From contig NC_057768.1 of the NCBI RefSeq assembly GCF_010389155.1, forward strand, positions 20,271,664-20,335,663: a DNA stretch of 64,000 bases, in the 5' to 3' direction. Both the position numbers and the translations under genes were made by a program. Source of the stretch: Erigeron canadensis. Its lineage: Eukaryota; Streptophyta; Magnoliopsida; Asterales; Asteraceae. The notes under the pieces are model-generated. The model ran no database searches. It was not told the origin of the DNA and saw only the letters and a program-made list of their open reading frames with translations. This document shows, one piece after another, positions 23,484-35,089 of the stretch (positions are counted from its first letter, which is position 1; each line of letters starts with the position of its first letter).

Positions 23484-23643
23484 CTCGTGAATAACCATTG
23501 AGAAGGTGGCACTTGCAGAATTGTCTAGCAGACCGTTTTTGTTCTTCCTCCTCTGAAAGTTCTTTTGGTGGATATATCTTTAAACTCTTTAAGTTACCAA
23601 AGGAAAAAGGTTGATTTTGAGATTGGTTCCAACAACGAACAAT
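23484..23643 (-). pseudogene. Unassigned exon-like segment
   Basis: Open and bounded by an acceptor (ACGCAG|ATTG) and a donor (CACGAG|GTATTT) on the minus strand. It encodes about 53 residues including YPPKELSEEEEQKRSARQ and CHLLNGYSR. It could be an upstream exon of the same decayed gene as 20,472-21,548. The family was not recognised. Confidence 0.35.
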
Positions 23644-23649
23644 CTGCGT

Positions 23650-24875
23650 AAAAGTTTGTAAGGATATAAGTATATTTTAAAACAAGAACAGTTAATGCAA
23701 TCTTATTTATGTGTACATATTTATAGGAGAGCCTTTGACTGGCTGGGGCTTTTGAGACATATGGAATAGTAATGATAACGAAATATGGTAATGGATCTAT
23801 TACCTAAATATTATAGGTAACGCCTCCAATAGCCATAAGATCGAGTAGTATCTTTTTTAGTTAACCAGCACCACTAAATTTGTATTCCTATAGAGATTAT
23901 TACTCCATTCCCTCAAACAATCACCCCTAAATTGTACCAAAAAACTTCTTTGAGTACAAATGATATCTTCAATATGGTGCTTCAATATGGTGCTTGACTA
24001 TCACATATAAAAGAGAAACTACAGCTAGAACCAATGTTTTTGTTAATCCTTGATAGCAGTAAGTTAGCAATGGCTAATGGTTTTGCAAAGCTATCATAAC
24101 ATGTTTCATGGCTATTAATAAGAAATTGGGCATGTAAATATGGATTAGTGTTGTACTCAAGAGAATTGTCAATATGTCTCTCCTACGTTTTATTTTAATC
24201 TTGTAACTCTTTTTGAATCTATGACAGTATGTATTTAGATAAAGATCATTGTAAGATGCACATGATAAACATCAAGAAGTGATATCAACATACCTCAACA
24301 ATTTCCAGCTTAAGTTTATGAACTTTGACATTATGTTAAAACAAAATTGGATTATTAATTGAACTTTATGATTTCTAGATGTGCAGAAACGATCTAGACT
24401 TCGTTGTGGGGGAACATGCAAGTTTCACTTTCACATGACACATACATATACAAAACGCATACAAACATGAATACGAATAGGAGATAAAACAATGAAGCAA
24501 AACTCATATTTTTCATTAATCATCATAGATTACAAGACCAAATGAGTATACATCTAGGCACAATCCGGAAGTGAGCTCTACCTTGGCCCCATAAGGAGGT
24601 TTCCTATCCAAACTAAACGCTAAACATTAACATTTGTATATAGTCTATCAAAGCTTGTGAATGATGGATAGGGCTTACAAAATTCAAAATACATAAAGCT
24701 CACATGCTAAACTTGCATGTCTGTTGAAAGCCCACACTAAAAATAATATTGCATTTGTCCACACTTTTAATTAGCGTGAATAAAAAAAAAACTTTTGTCA
24801 CGCTTTTATGGGTGTAAAAATATGTAGAACTAAAGATGTGTAGTTATTTCTTCATACTAAAAAGTGTGTAGATTT
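23650..24875. other. Spacer, no gene seen
   Basis: AT-rich with scattered CACACTAAAA words at its right end that belong to the foldback at 24,876-25,011. Nothing else was recognised. Confidence 0.45.
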
Positions 24876-25011
24876 AAAAGTTCACACTTTTTAGTGTGAA
24901 CATTCATAATTATTTCGTAACACCCCATTTGTTCACGCTAAAAAGGTAACATGGACAAATGAGGTGTTACAAAATAATTATGAATGTTCACACTAAAAAG
25001 TGTGAACTTTT
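24876..25011. repeat. 136-bp hairpin (foldback MITE core)
   Basis: Arms 24,876-24,933 and 24,954-25,011 are inverted copies about 58 bp long, with a 20-bp loop and very few mismatches. Each arm also contains a nested palindrome TTCACACTTTTTAGTGTGAA. Weaker inverted similarity (ATTGC-ATTTGT, CACACT) extends out to about 24,733 and 25,076. A transcript would fold into a small-RNA-precursor-like stem. Confidence 0.85.
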
Positions 25012-25079
25012 AATTCTACACACTTTGTAGTGTGGGAAATTTCTACACACTTTTAGTTCTACAAATGGCAATGTAACTT

Positions 25080-25687
25080 TTCCATGATAGTTGATATATA
25101 GAGAAGACAGTTCTAGTTGATAAAACCCCCGCTTGAGAATAAGCTTCTTCTTTGGCATCTCCCATTACTGTTCTTCTCCACTGATGGAGTTTATACTTGT
25201 TTTAATCTTCTGTAAAATCGCTGTAAATTTGCTCTTATATCTGTTGAAATCACAAACCCTTGCAAATCAGTATTTATTGGCATATTATGTTTAGAGTCTT
25301 AAGAAAAAAAGTCATAATTCAGCCATGATATCAGACAAGGCGATATAAGATAAGGTGACTTCCTAAGACCACCTTATGCTTTTCCTTTAGATAAACCAGC
25401 TATACTGTCGGACTCCATAATATACGAGATTTCTAAATTTCTAACAAAAAACAAAGATAAGTAGAAATTTGGCAAATGTGCTAGAATGAAAGACAATGTC
25501 GAAACTGAGTAAAATAGAAATTTAATATATGTTGAACACAATGAGTTCTTAATATATAGTTATATACATAATTAATGTGTATATGTACAGAATTATTTAA
25601 TAGTTCTAGTTAACAAAAGCAGAGATAAGTACAAAATTTATCAGGAATTTTCGATGAAATTTCTTACAGAAAGTTTGATCAGCGATT
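25080..25687. other. Spacer, no gene seen
   Basis: AT-rich, no motif recognised. It ends in a TA microsatellite. Confidence 0.45.
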
Positions 25688-25709
25688 GATATATATATAT
25701 ATATATATA
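25688..25709. repeat. TA dinucleotide microsatellite
   Basis: An uninterrupted run of TA repeats directly abuts the left end of the giant foldback. Confidence 0.9.
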
Positions 25710-25903
25710 CTAGTCATAGGTAATTGTTCATTTGAATCCTTAATTTTTCATGAATCCCAAGGACCAAATTCTAGCCATTTGATCATCTCAATCAATGGCT
25801 AGGATCAAAACTTATGCTTTAATTAAAAAAAAAACCACAGAGGGGCATATATGTAAATTTGCTTAACAAATTTTCTTTTTTCCCCTTTCCTCCTCCTGAT
25901 AGA

Positions 25904-25996
25904 AACACACACACACACAAACAAACAAACAAACAAACACACGTTCTCTCCCTCTCTTCTCCTCCTTGGACGGTGACCACCACCACCACCACCACA
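25904..25996 (+). repeat. (CA)n / (ACAA)n / (ACC)n tract, left arm
   Basis: A CA run, CAAA units, CTCTCCCTCTCTTCTCC, then ACC repeats. The right arm (29,655-29,757) carries the complementary order, so these tracts belong to the inverted arms. Confidence 0.85.
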
Positions 25997-26270
25997 ATCT
26001 GGATCTTCATCTCAAACACTAGCAACAACAACAACAAGTGGAAGATGATGTTTAAGATGTTATTAGAGTGATATTTTATGTAGTTTATGTTTTTTATATA
26101 AAAAATGGATAAACAAACCATTTTTATCCATGATTTGTAGTTTTTTTCTCTTATTTTTGTTTTTTATATGATAAGAAGTTGTATTTTTGGTTGTTGTTGT
26201 TTAAAATTTTTATAATAAGTTTTGCCCACAAAGTATTTGATAAAATGTCTAAACCAAAATGTATGTACTA

Positions 26271-28076
26271 AATCAAATTTGATTATATACGTATTTACTT
26301 ATTGTACAACCAATCATACTTGATTGTACATTATTCTAAATTTTGAATTTGTTAAATTTGTGTTTTGTAACTTTGTTTGTGCAATCAAATTTGATTATGT
26401 ATTGAGTTTTTAGTTACCTGTGTGTTTGTGACTATATGTCTATAATCAAATTTGATTATGTGTTGATATTTTAGTGATTTCTATTTTTGCAACTTAATGT
26501 CTAAAATCAAATTTGATTATGTATAAAGATTTTAGAGATTTTGATTTTGTAACTTTGTTTGTACAATCAGATTTTGATTTTGTATTGAGTTTATAGTTAC
26601 CTGTGTGTTTGTGACTATATGTCTATAATCAAATTTGATTATGTATTTATGTGTTGATATTTTTAGTGATTTAAGTTTTTATAACTTTATGTATAGAATC
26701 AAAGTTGATTATGTATAAAGAATTTAGACAAAACAAATAAGTTCCATATCAAAAAACTATTCAAAATCAAATTTGATTTTATGCATATGGTGTCAAACTT
26801 ATACAAAATCAAATTTGATTTTGTGCACACATTGAGACAAAACAAATAAGTAAAAATCAATAATGATTTTAGGCATACGGTGTAAAAAGCTATAGAAAAT
26901 CAAATTTGATTTTATGCATACATTTTGACAAAACAAATGAGTTTCATACCAAAAAATCTACCCAAAATCAAATTTGATTTTACCCATACGGTTTCAAAAA
27001 CCTATACAAAATCATATTTGATTATGTACAAAATCATTTAAAGATTTTGTGTAGCACATTGAGTCAAACCAAATGGCTTCCATATAAAGATTTTTATGAA
27101 ATCATATTTAAAAATCATTTATGATTTTGTGTATCACATTGAGTGAAACCAAATGGCTTCCATATAAAGATTTTTATTCAAAATCATTTTTGATTTTACT
27201 CATAAAGTATGAAAACCTATTCAAAATCAAAAATGATTTTACGCATACATTGGGGAAAAGCTATACAAAATCATATATGATTTTTTATAGCACATTGAGA
27301 CAAAACCAAATGAAAGAAAACCATTTAAAATCAAAAAATAATTTTAAGAATATAGTGTGAAAAAACTGTACAAAATCATATATGATTTTATTCTTACATC
27401 TAGACAAAAAAAAAGTGAGTTCGATATCTATAAGCCTATTCAAAATCATACATGATTTAATATCAAATCACATTTGATTGAGTATTGCATAAGATGTTTG
27501 ATGAAATGTCTAAATCAATGTTTGATAATATGATTTAATCAACTTTATGATTCTAAATTAAATTTTTTGGTGTATAGGTTTGTGGATATAAACTCCATTT
27601 GTTTTGTGGAAATGTATGAGTAACATTAAATTCGATTTGTTATCTGTTATTGTTTACTTTTATGTTCATCGTCATATTTGATTATGTATAGAGATTATAG
27701 AGATTTTTGTTTTTCAAACTGTATGTGTAAAATCATATTTGATTTTGTATATAGATTATATAAATTTGTGTTTTGTAACTTTAGTTTGTACAATCAAGTT
27801 TGATTTTGTATTGAGGTTCTAGTTACTTGTGTTCTTATACCTAGAATCATATTTGATTTTACTCTTACAGTGTGAAAATCCTATATATAATGAACTATTC
27901 AAAATCAAAAATGATTTTATGCATACATTGTGAAAAACCTATTCAAAATCAAAAATGATTTTACGTATACATTGAGGAAAACCTATATAAAATCATATAT
28001 GATTTTTATAACACATTGAGACAAAACCAAATGAGTTCCATACAAAGAAAACCATTTAAAATCAAAAATGATTTTG
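26271..28076. repeat. Palindromic-box array, left arm
   Basis: About 30 boxes of the form AATC-NNNNNN-GATT, typically AAAATCAAATTTGATTTT, spaced about 40-110 bp apart. Variants keep the arms and change the centre: CAAATTTG, CATATATG, CAAAAATG, CATTTTTG, CATATTTG. Many are perfect palindromes. The sequence between boxes is also loosely repeated (ACATTGAGACAAAACCAAATGAG). Confidence 0.9.
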
Positions 28077-28106
28077 CATAGATTTCTCGGGGTTTTTACA
28101 TGGTAG

Positions 28107-28193
28107 CTTAGGGTTTAGGGTTTGAAGTTGTAGGGTTAGCCGTTAGGCTAACTGTTAGGCTAACCCTACGACTTCAAACCCTAAACCCTTAAG
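28107..28193. repeat. Telomere-like hairpin 1
   Basis: Arms of about 35 bp with one mismatch and a 1-base bulge around a 16-base loop. The arms contain two TTTAGGG-type words, AGGGTTTAGGGTTTGAAG. Confidence 0.9.
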
Positions 28194-28285
28194 CGTACCG
28201 TATACATCCATTCCCCCACTGTAGGCTTTAACATTTTAGGGTTTAAATTTTATGGTTTAGATTTTCCCGGGTTTTTACATGGTAG

Positions 28286-28374
28286 CTTAGGGTTTAGGGT
28301 TTGAAGTCGTAGGGTTAGCCAGGCTAATAGGGTTAGCCAGGCTAACCCTACGACTTCAAACCCTAAACCCTAAG
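28286..28374. repeat. Telomere-like hairpin 2, perfect 35-bp arms
   Basis: The left arm 28,286-28,320 is exactly complementary to 28,340-28,374, with a 19-base loop. It starts CTTAGGGTTTAGGGTTTG. A perfect stem of this length implies recent origin or active correction. Confidence 0.92.
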
Positions 28375-28659
28375 CGTACCGTATACATCCGTCCCCCAAC
28401 TGTAGGCTATAGCATTTTAGGGTTTAGCATTTAGGGTTTTAGAATGCAACTTTTCTAAAATGTATGCATAAAATCAAAAATGATTTTGCATAGATTTTCC
28501 AGGGTTTTTACATGGTAGCTTAGGGTAAGCGTACCGTATACATCTGTCCCCCCCATTGTAGGCTTTAGCATTTTAGGGTTTAGCATTTAGGGTTTTAGAA
28601 TTCAACTTTTCTAAAATGTATGCATAAAATAAAAAAAGACTTTGCATAGATTTTTAACA

Positions 28660-29330
28660 TTATCCATGTGAAATCAATTTTGATTTTACACAGATAGTCT
28701 TAAAGACAATTATACCTTAAAACGTACAAACCTGAACAAAATCATATATGATTTTGTATAGTTTTTTCACACTCTATTTTTAAAATCAATTTTGATTTTG
28801 AATGGTTTTCTTTGTATGGAACTCATTTGGTTTTGTCTCAATGTGCTATACAAAATCATAATCATATATGATTTTGTATAGGTTTTCCCCAATGAATGCG
28901 TAAAATCATTTTTGATTTTGAATAATTGATTTTGTATATGTTTTTCACAATTTATGCATAAAATCATTTTTGATTTTAGGCATACGAACACAGGTAACTA
29001 AAACCTCAATACAAAATCAAATTTGATTGTAGAAAACAAAGTTATAAAACACAAATCTATAAAATCTATATACAAAATTAAATATGATTTTACACATACA
29101 GTTACAAAAACAGAAATCAATAAATTGTCAATACATAATCAAATATATTCTGAACATAAAGTAAACAATAACAAATAACTTACATAATCATATTTGATTC
29201 AATACATGATATCACACAAACATATACATTTATACTGTACATAAAGTAATTTTAAAGGTATTATCAAACTTTGGTTTAGACATTTCATCAAACACATTGT
29301 ATGCAACATTCAATCAAATGTGATTTGATA
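28660..29330. repeat. Palindromic-box array, right arm
   Basis: About 11-12 boxes of the same AATC-N6-GATT type, in inverted orientation relative to the left arm. Intervening phrases (ATGGAACTCATTTGGTTTTG) are complements of left-arm phrases. Confidence 0.88.
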
Positions 29331-29932
29331 CTAAATCATATATAAGAAACTTTGGTTTAAACATTTTATCAAACACTTTGTAGGCAATATTATACCAAAC
29401 AACAAAGTCAATTAAATAACCAATAAAATTTAACAAATTCAAATGTTAGAATAGATCTAATCACATGTAATCTAATTACATTTGAATATTTCAAATTTAC
29501 ATAACAAAAAGCCATATATTCATATTCAATAGATCCTCCATTGTTATTAACATCTTCAAGATCAATTGTTGATGAATGATAAAGATGATGACGACGACGG
29601 AGGCAACGATGGCTGTACCATTTTGATTAGAACGTGATGGTAATCTAAACACAGTGGTGGTGGTGGTGGTGGTGGTGGTGGTCTTGGTGCTACTACTGGA
29701 GGTGAGAGAGAGAGAGAAAGATATGTGTGTGTTTGTGTGTGTGTGTGTGTGTGTGTTTGGATTCGGAAGAAATGACAGGGGAATGAAATAATGTGTCAAA
29801 TTACAATATTACCCCTCTGCATGTATTTTTCTTTTTTAACATGGATCGTTGATCACTTTTGATCCAAGGGCTGAGATGGAGCACTTGGGTTTCACCAAAA
29901 TATAGTGTACCGCCTGATCACAACTCACTAGT

Positions 29933-30375
29933 CCTAATACCCATACGATGTACAGTTATTATATAGATTGTATCATAATGAAATTCGAATATGTCTCGTA
30001 CGTGATTTGTGAGTATGAAATAAATTGTGTTTAAATAAATTGATAATCGAATTGGATTTACCTTAATTTTTTTAAATCACATAAAAATCAAAATTTGTAA
30101 GCTTAGAGGATGACGGCAAATAACCTTGTGATTTCGAATCGTAAACTCAATTTTTGATATTTTCATGTTATTAACTGATTATAAGTAATATAAGTAACAA
30201 AAGTTGAAGAATTGAGAAACAAAAGAAGACAACTTTATTAATGAGAAAACGATCAATCATATAAAGTTATAATGTGTTTTGTATCTATAAGGTTAGAGTT
30301 AGAGTTTAATTCTAAGTCTAATAAGGAAATTGAATCTATATACAATTAAAAAAACTAATTTAATAAAATAGATAA
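29933..30375. other. Spacer, no gene seen
   Basis: AT-rich, nothing recognised. Confidence 0.45.
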
Positions 30376-31137
30376 ATTAAAAGGACATTTGTCGATCAAG
30401 GATTACGCCACGTGTCATTTCAAGAACATCATAATCCTGTTTTAGTTTATTGATAGATAACTTATTAAAAGTAAATTATAGCCATAGATACATAAAAGTA
30501 ATAGGGCGGCTGGTATCCCGACCACTTCTTTTGTAATTAAACCAGACTATTTGCAGCGATTATCGCTGCAAATAGTGGTGTTTTTGTCCATATCCAACTA
30601 TTTGCAGCGATTACTGACAGGGGGCCCATTATTTTTTGCCAGATTTGTTATTACAGACAGGGGGCCCACACTATTTGCAGCAACTATCGCTGCAAATAGT
30701 ATATATGGTTTAGATACCAAAAAAGCTTGGTTGGAATATGAATCCCTAGTAATAATCTATGTATGTAAATAAAACATGAAAAAATTAATAACTATATGAT
30801 AAATAAAATAATCAAGGTATCTACAAAAATAAGAAGAGAAATTATGTTACTTCTATCGAATAATGATGGTAAAGAAACATCAAATATTATAGTGTCGATA
30901 ATTTCAAACATAAGAGTCATTAATAGATTAACTCAATTTTAATAATATACTCGTATATAGTAAGAATAATATATTTAATGTTAAATATGAAAATTGATAA
31001 TTACAATATGAATAAAATTAGGAAACTATTTTTAACAAAAAAAAGGAAAAGAAATTGACACTTGTCGACCAACTAACGTGCCACATGTCGTATCAAGAAT
31101 ATCACAATCCTCTTTTAGTATATTGGTAGATAAAAAG
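30376..31137. repeat. Pair of about 90-bp direct repeats around a hairpin cluster
   Basis: About 30,385-30,473 and 31,055-31,137 share, in order, ACA(T/C)TTGTCGA, CCACGTGTC/CCACATGTC, TCAAGAA, ATC(A/C)TAATCCT-like and TTTTAGT-TATTG-TAGATA blocks. The hairpin cluster lies between. This could be a short LTR-type or MITE pair. No PBS was identified. Confidence 0.5.
30546..30700. repeat. ACTATTTGCAGCGAT hairpin cluster
   Basis: ACTATTTGCAGCGAT (30,546-30,560) pairs perfectly with 30,562-30,576 around one base. A half copy occurs near 30,598, and another inverted pair closes at about 30,669-30,699. GACAGGGGGCCCA occurs twice between them. It is probably a small foldback element. Confidence 0.85.
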
Positions 31138-32122
31138 ATATATATCTATATACAAATAGATTTGAACAAATCATATCCTAACAAATACATATATTGTGTA
31201 TGTGTGTATAGATATCATGAAAGTGATCAAACAAGGATTTAATGATTCTTTTAAATTAATTATGAAAAGAAAAGGAGCAAAAGACTTACATATAAATATT
31301 CCGAGACTACCAATTCCAACCAAACCTCACCTGTAGTCTGGCTGAGGGAGGGGGCTCCCCTACACAAACCTTTATTAGCATTTTATATTTATATTTATAT
31401 TTTTTGGTATTAAAATCCACACACTTTCGCTCTTGATGAAGTGAGTTTAACCTGTGCTTCAAGGCGTTTTGATATTTAAACAAACGATGATGATGAGAAA
31501 AGAGATGGAATGGTGGTTGATAGCCTGATCTGTGACTGATTGACCGGCCAATGGTGGCGGCTATTGATGAAGAGTAAGGGCCAAAGGGGAGAGTGGGATA
31601 ATGTGAAAAAGATGTAAATTTTGTGAGGAAGTGTTTTTAGGATTATGAGGAGTAGGTAGCCAGGTAGGTGAAATGCTAAATTTATAATGGGCTTTTTAGG
31701 GTTTTCAATTTCAGAAAAGCCATGTTTGAGAGATGGAAATGATTATTGGCACCAATTATTTTCACTAAGCACACCAATATTTTATAATTTTTAATAATAA
31801 GGTAATCATGATGTTTGTTTCTTTTTATTTTGTTTTTTCTTTGACTTTTGCTATTGAAAATTGAAAGTAATCATGATATACTAATCATGTTGTCTTATTA
31901 CTTTTTCCTTTATAAATTTATTGTATTTGATTATTTTTATTTACACTATCATACATTTTACTTTTTACATGCACCTTATATAATTATACATAATAATAGA
32001 ATATATAAATAATACTCATAAAGAATAAAATATTTTATATTATTTTCTTAATCAATATTAATACAAGTTCTCACATCTACTAAATTACGTCTAGGAAATT
32101 TAATCTGGTTGTACACATTTTG
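31138..32122. other. Spacer with gene-like GC island
   Basis: Around 31,310-31,660 the composition is less AT-rich. On the minus strand a donor-like CTACAG|GTGAGG (about 31,330) and an open stretch containing HQERKCVDF are visible. I cannot assign a product. The remainder is AT-rich. Confidence 0.3.
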
Positions 32123-33330
32123 TCAATGCAAAAAAGGAGTTTCCCATGACCGATCAAATGCATGACTAGACCATTGTGAATACATATGAGGTATCGGGAA
32201 ATCTCCTCGTAACACTAGTCTCACGAAATGATTACCATTGAAGCGTCCAATTACACAAATATCAAGTGGTTGTGAACTTGGTGGGCTAGTAAAAAGCGGT
32301 AAACACATTGTATCTCCTTATTTGATTAAAAAAACAACCACCACATTATACCTTGAAGCAATGAGTAGCCCAGTGTCTGGCATAATCATCCAATATTGTG
32401 GATCTACAAATCCACCTTCAAAGTAATTTAGCATGTACTGAAGTGATTGTACACCTTCTTTGTTGAAAATTGCAGTGTATCTTGCATTATGCACATATAA
32501 CTCATCCAATAAATTCATTCGAATTTGACGCCAATCATCTTTATGACGACTGACGCAAAGAGTCGTCGCTCTAAATCCACAGTTTCCATCTCCTGGTACA
32601 TTCTGAACCTGTGTGATATACGGAAGAAAATCTTTGAATCCTTGATTAATTAAATAATCTTCATTGTTCATACTTGGATCTGGATTCTGGGTTTCGGGTG
32701 TATACATATATGGATCTGGATTGTGGTACATATATGGATTTGGATTGTGGGTTTCGGTTGTATACACATATGGACCCGGATAGTATGGATTTTGGCTCAT
32801 AAAAGGATCTTGAAAGAATGGTTGGCTTGAATGAAAGACTTCCGGGATATTATCCATTAAATTTGAACCACTCATGGATGGGCCTTCGTCAAATTCGAAA
32901 TAGCTATCAGCTGGGACCTCATTTAGGTCAAATTCGAAACACTTATCAGTTGGGACCTCATTTAGGTCAAATTCGAAACAGCTACGCCTGGCCGGCTCAT
33001 TAGCCGAATTGATAAAATCGGGAATAGTTGAACAACTATATCTTGTTGAGGAAAATTCGACACGTCTTTTTTGTTGCAATTTCTTTGGTCATCCACGGGT
33101 ATTTTTTTGAACTTGCGGTTCCCGAATGTCGGTTGTACTTGGACTGAATATATTCTTCAACTTTCTTAACTAGCTCTTTCTTCCAACTTTGGACTGCTTG
33201 TTGTAGTTTTCTTTAAAATGTTCCAGTACACTCCCACAACTAACATCATCATCTTCAACAGATGTTGCCGGTAAAAAATCTAACTTTCTCCAAAAGATGT
33301 CAATCGAATCCAATGAAATAGATTGACCTG
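32123..33330 (-). pseudogene. OTU cysteine-protease part of a MULE
   Basis: Downstream of the transposase on the minus strand. After the acceptor TGCAG|GTCAATC the frame reads SLDSIDIFWRKLDFLPA, then a shift, a Lys/Arg-rich stretch (KKLQQKRRVEF), low-complexity FDLNEVP and NPDPYMY repeats, then an OTU domain. VPGDGNCGFRATT holds the catalytic Asp/Cys and FNGNHFVRLVL holds the His. Stops at 33,089-33,091 (TGA) and 32,318-32,320 (TAA) break it. OTU domains remove ubiquitin-like tags. OTU-bearing MULEs are known in plants, but the role is unclear. Confidence 0.8.
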
Positions 33331-33374
33331 CATTAAAAAATAAATAAGCATTGTATATACAACTTTTAACGAAA

Positions 33375-35089
33375 CTATAAAAATAAATCTATCGGATTAC
33401 ACTTACCTGAATTTATGTACTTTGAAAGTTCACAAGAACATGGTAACCCACAACTGTTGCGAAATCGACAATCACAATTTGAAGGGTCTACTTGATGATA
33501 GTTCGTAAGAATTATATTGAGAGCTTCATTGGAAACAAAACCATGTAACAGTTTGAAAAATCGTAGATTGTGCTGCTGATAACGGACAATTCTGCTTTTT
33601 TCGAAGCTTGCTTTGATCGCCGTATGTTGAGACTCTACGAGACGGTTAATACAGCCCACAAGTTCATGCAAAGTGCATTTTTTAGATTTCAAATATTTTT
33701 TTAGGACCGCATGTTGACTTTCTACTCTATTGGTGTTGTTGTTTTCAAAATTGAGATGTCGATCAATCCACACAGACACAAACATTTCTTTGTATTTTTC
33801 CAACCAAGTTTCATTCAAATACTTAAGAACACCTGAATGGTAACGTAAAGTTGTATGAGAAATATAAAAAGAAAAAAAAATATACGTTGGGAGATACAAA
33901 AAATAAATAAATAAATAAATGTTAAATGCGAATATAGAAAACATACGTGGATATTTTGTCAATAATGACCGAAGTTGATTGTAATTTTCCGTGTAAGAAT
34001 CCATGGTTGTAGACTTCTCTAGTTTACTCCATAATTCATTAAAGTTGCTCCAATCATGTGTTGACTTGATAGTTTGCCTACAGTGGTCGAAAATATTCCG
34101 ACTGATGTGAATTCTACAAAGTAGTTGAGTTGCATCTGGGAAAATCTCTTTGCATGCATTTACTAGAGCCAACTCCCTGTCAGTAACTATAACACATGGT
34201 TGCATGCAACAGGCTAAAGTCAACTTAAGACAATTTAAGACACATGTATAGTTAGTTGTCCTTTCATTTGGTATAAATGCAAAAGCTATCGAAAATGTCT
34301 TGTTGGTCGATGTTACACCAACAATCTCAACAAAAGGCAAATTGTAATAGTTGGTCTTGTACGTGGCATCGATGATCAACACGTGTGGAAATGCACGCCA
34401 AATACTAAATGATGTTTGATGCACAAAGAATAGATTTTCTAGCTTGTTCGAAGCAGTTGTAGAAAATTCGTAAATATAATTATTAGAATGCAAAAGAGCT
34501 ATGAGAACCTGCATTGTACGTTTGAATGTTTCAAATAAAATGACAAGATTTCTAAAAAATAAAAAACTAATAAAATAAAAAAAATAGCCATGAGAACCTG
34601 CATTGGAGAATTGCCTACTTGCTCGACCATGCGAAGTTTAGTGCGTGCGTTGTAGATCGTATTAATTGTAGACACATTACTTAGATTCCTCTCCCTAAGG
34701 ATTGATAAAATATCACGTGGGGGCATATTCATCGCTGTCAATTCTTCAACCAAACTAAACTCCTCTTGAGTTAACCGTTATGCATATGGATGACCCTTCA
34801 TACTTTGTAAAGGGCGATGGTTATGTTCATCATATATGACTGTCAGTGTCCAGTAATTATATTCATCTGAATATTTCGCTTCTAATTCGAATGGACAGTC
34901 AGTTTTTCTTGTGCGGGGAGCTCTAACTGAACCCTTCTATTTATATTTGCCCCCATGATCACACATGAGAACAACTTTATAGACGAAACCACTAAGATAA
35001 CTGTTCGATCTTTTGGTGACAATGACAACACCAACAGAGTATGCCACATCCTTTACCCAATTCATCAATTCTTCCCGGGAGCTGAACAC
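33375..35089 (-). pseudogene. FAR1/MULE transposase
   Basis: Exons on the minus strand: a FAR1-type DNA-binding domain (from acceptor TTTTAG at 35,090, REELMNWVKDVAYSVGV, then TKRSNSYL) and a helical linker (LVEELTAMNMPPRDILSILR). An intron follows (about 34,508-34,600), then the MULE DDE core with LIIDATYKTNYYNLPF and VIVTDRELALVNA (two Asp), C-x2-H in LLCRIHIS, and RVESQHAVLKKYL. A second intron (about 33,838-33,945) splits the core. A SWIM-like finger CDC-x9-CSCEL closes it. Stops at 34,937-34,939 (TAG) and 34,778-34,780 (TAA) kill it. It belongs with the OTU segment as one element. Terminal repeats were not found. Confidence 0.85.

Larger units (their letters stand above)
28081..28640. 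repeat. Core: three tandem units with telomere-like hairpins
   Basis: The unit contains GGGTTTTTACATGGTAGCTT, a hairpin slot, AAGCGTACCGTATACATC, a C run, CTGTAGGCT and repeated TTTAGGG words. Units start near 28,081, 28,261 and 28,485. Units 1 and 2 carry long hairpins in the slot. Unit 3 has only CTTAGGGTAAG there. Confidence 0.9.
25709..29932. mobile_element. Giant foldback element with palindromic-box arrays
   Basis: Both ends start ACTAGT (25,709 and 29,932 on the other strand). Inverted order is kept inward on each side: an AGGGG-rich block, (CA)n, a CT-rich run, (ACC)n, an AAGATGTTA block, then the array of boxes. Peptides from 27,121-27,360 (+) and 28,767-28,991 (-) are near-copies, confirming inverted arms. 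The left arm is about 2.4 kb, the right about 1.3 kb, and the core is 28,081-28,640. No transposase, gag or RT was found. The target duplication was not resolved because of the TA run. Class unknown; foldback or Mutator-like non-autonomous DNA element is my best guess. Confidence 0.75.

Noticed and set aside
28107..28374. True interstitial telomere tract
   Set aside because: Only two or three TTTAGGG words per arm, arranged as a hairpin with unique sequence between. This is not a telomeric array.
27121..28991. Similar 74-79 residue ORFs in the giant foldback
   Set aside because: They arise from repeated AAAATCA-type boxes read in one frame. Composition and repetition explain them.
26271..29330. 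CRISPR-like array
   Set aside because: Spacers are themselves repetitive, repeats are palindromic and variable, there are no cas genes, and the context is a plant nuclear genome.
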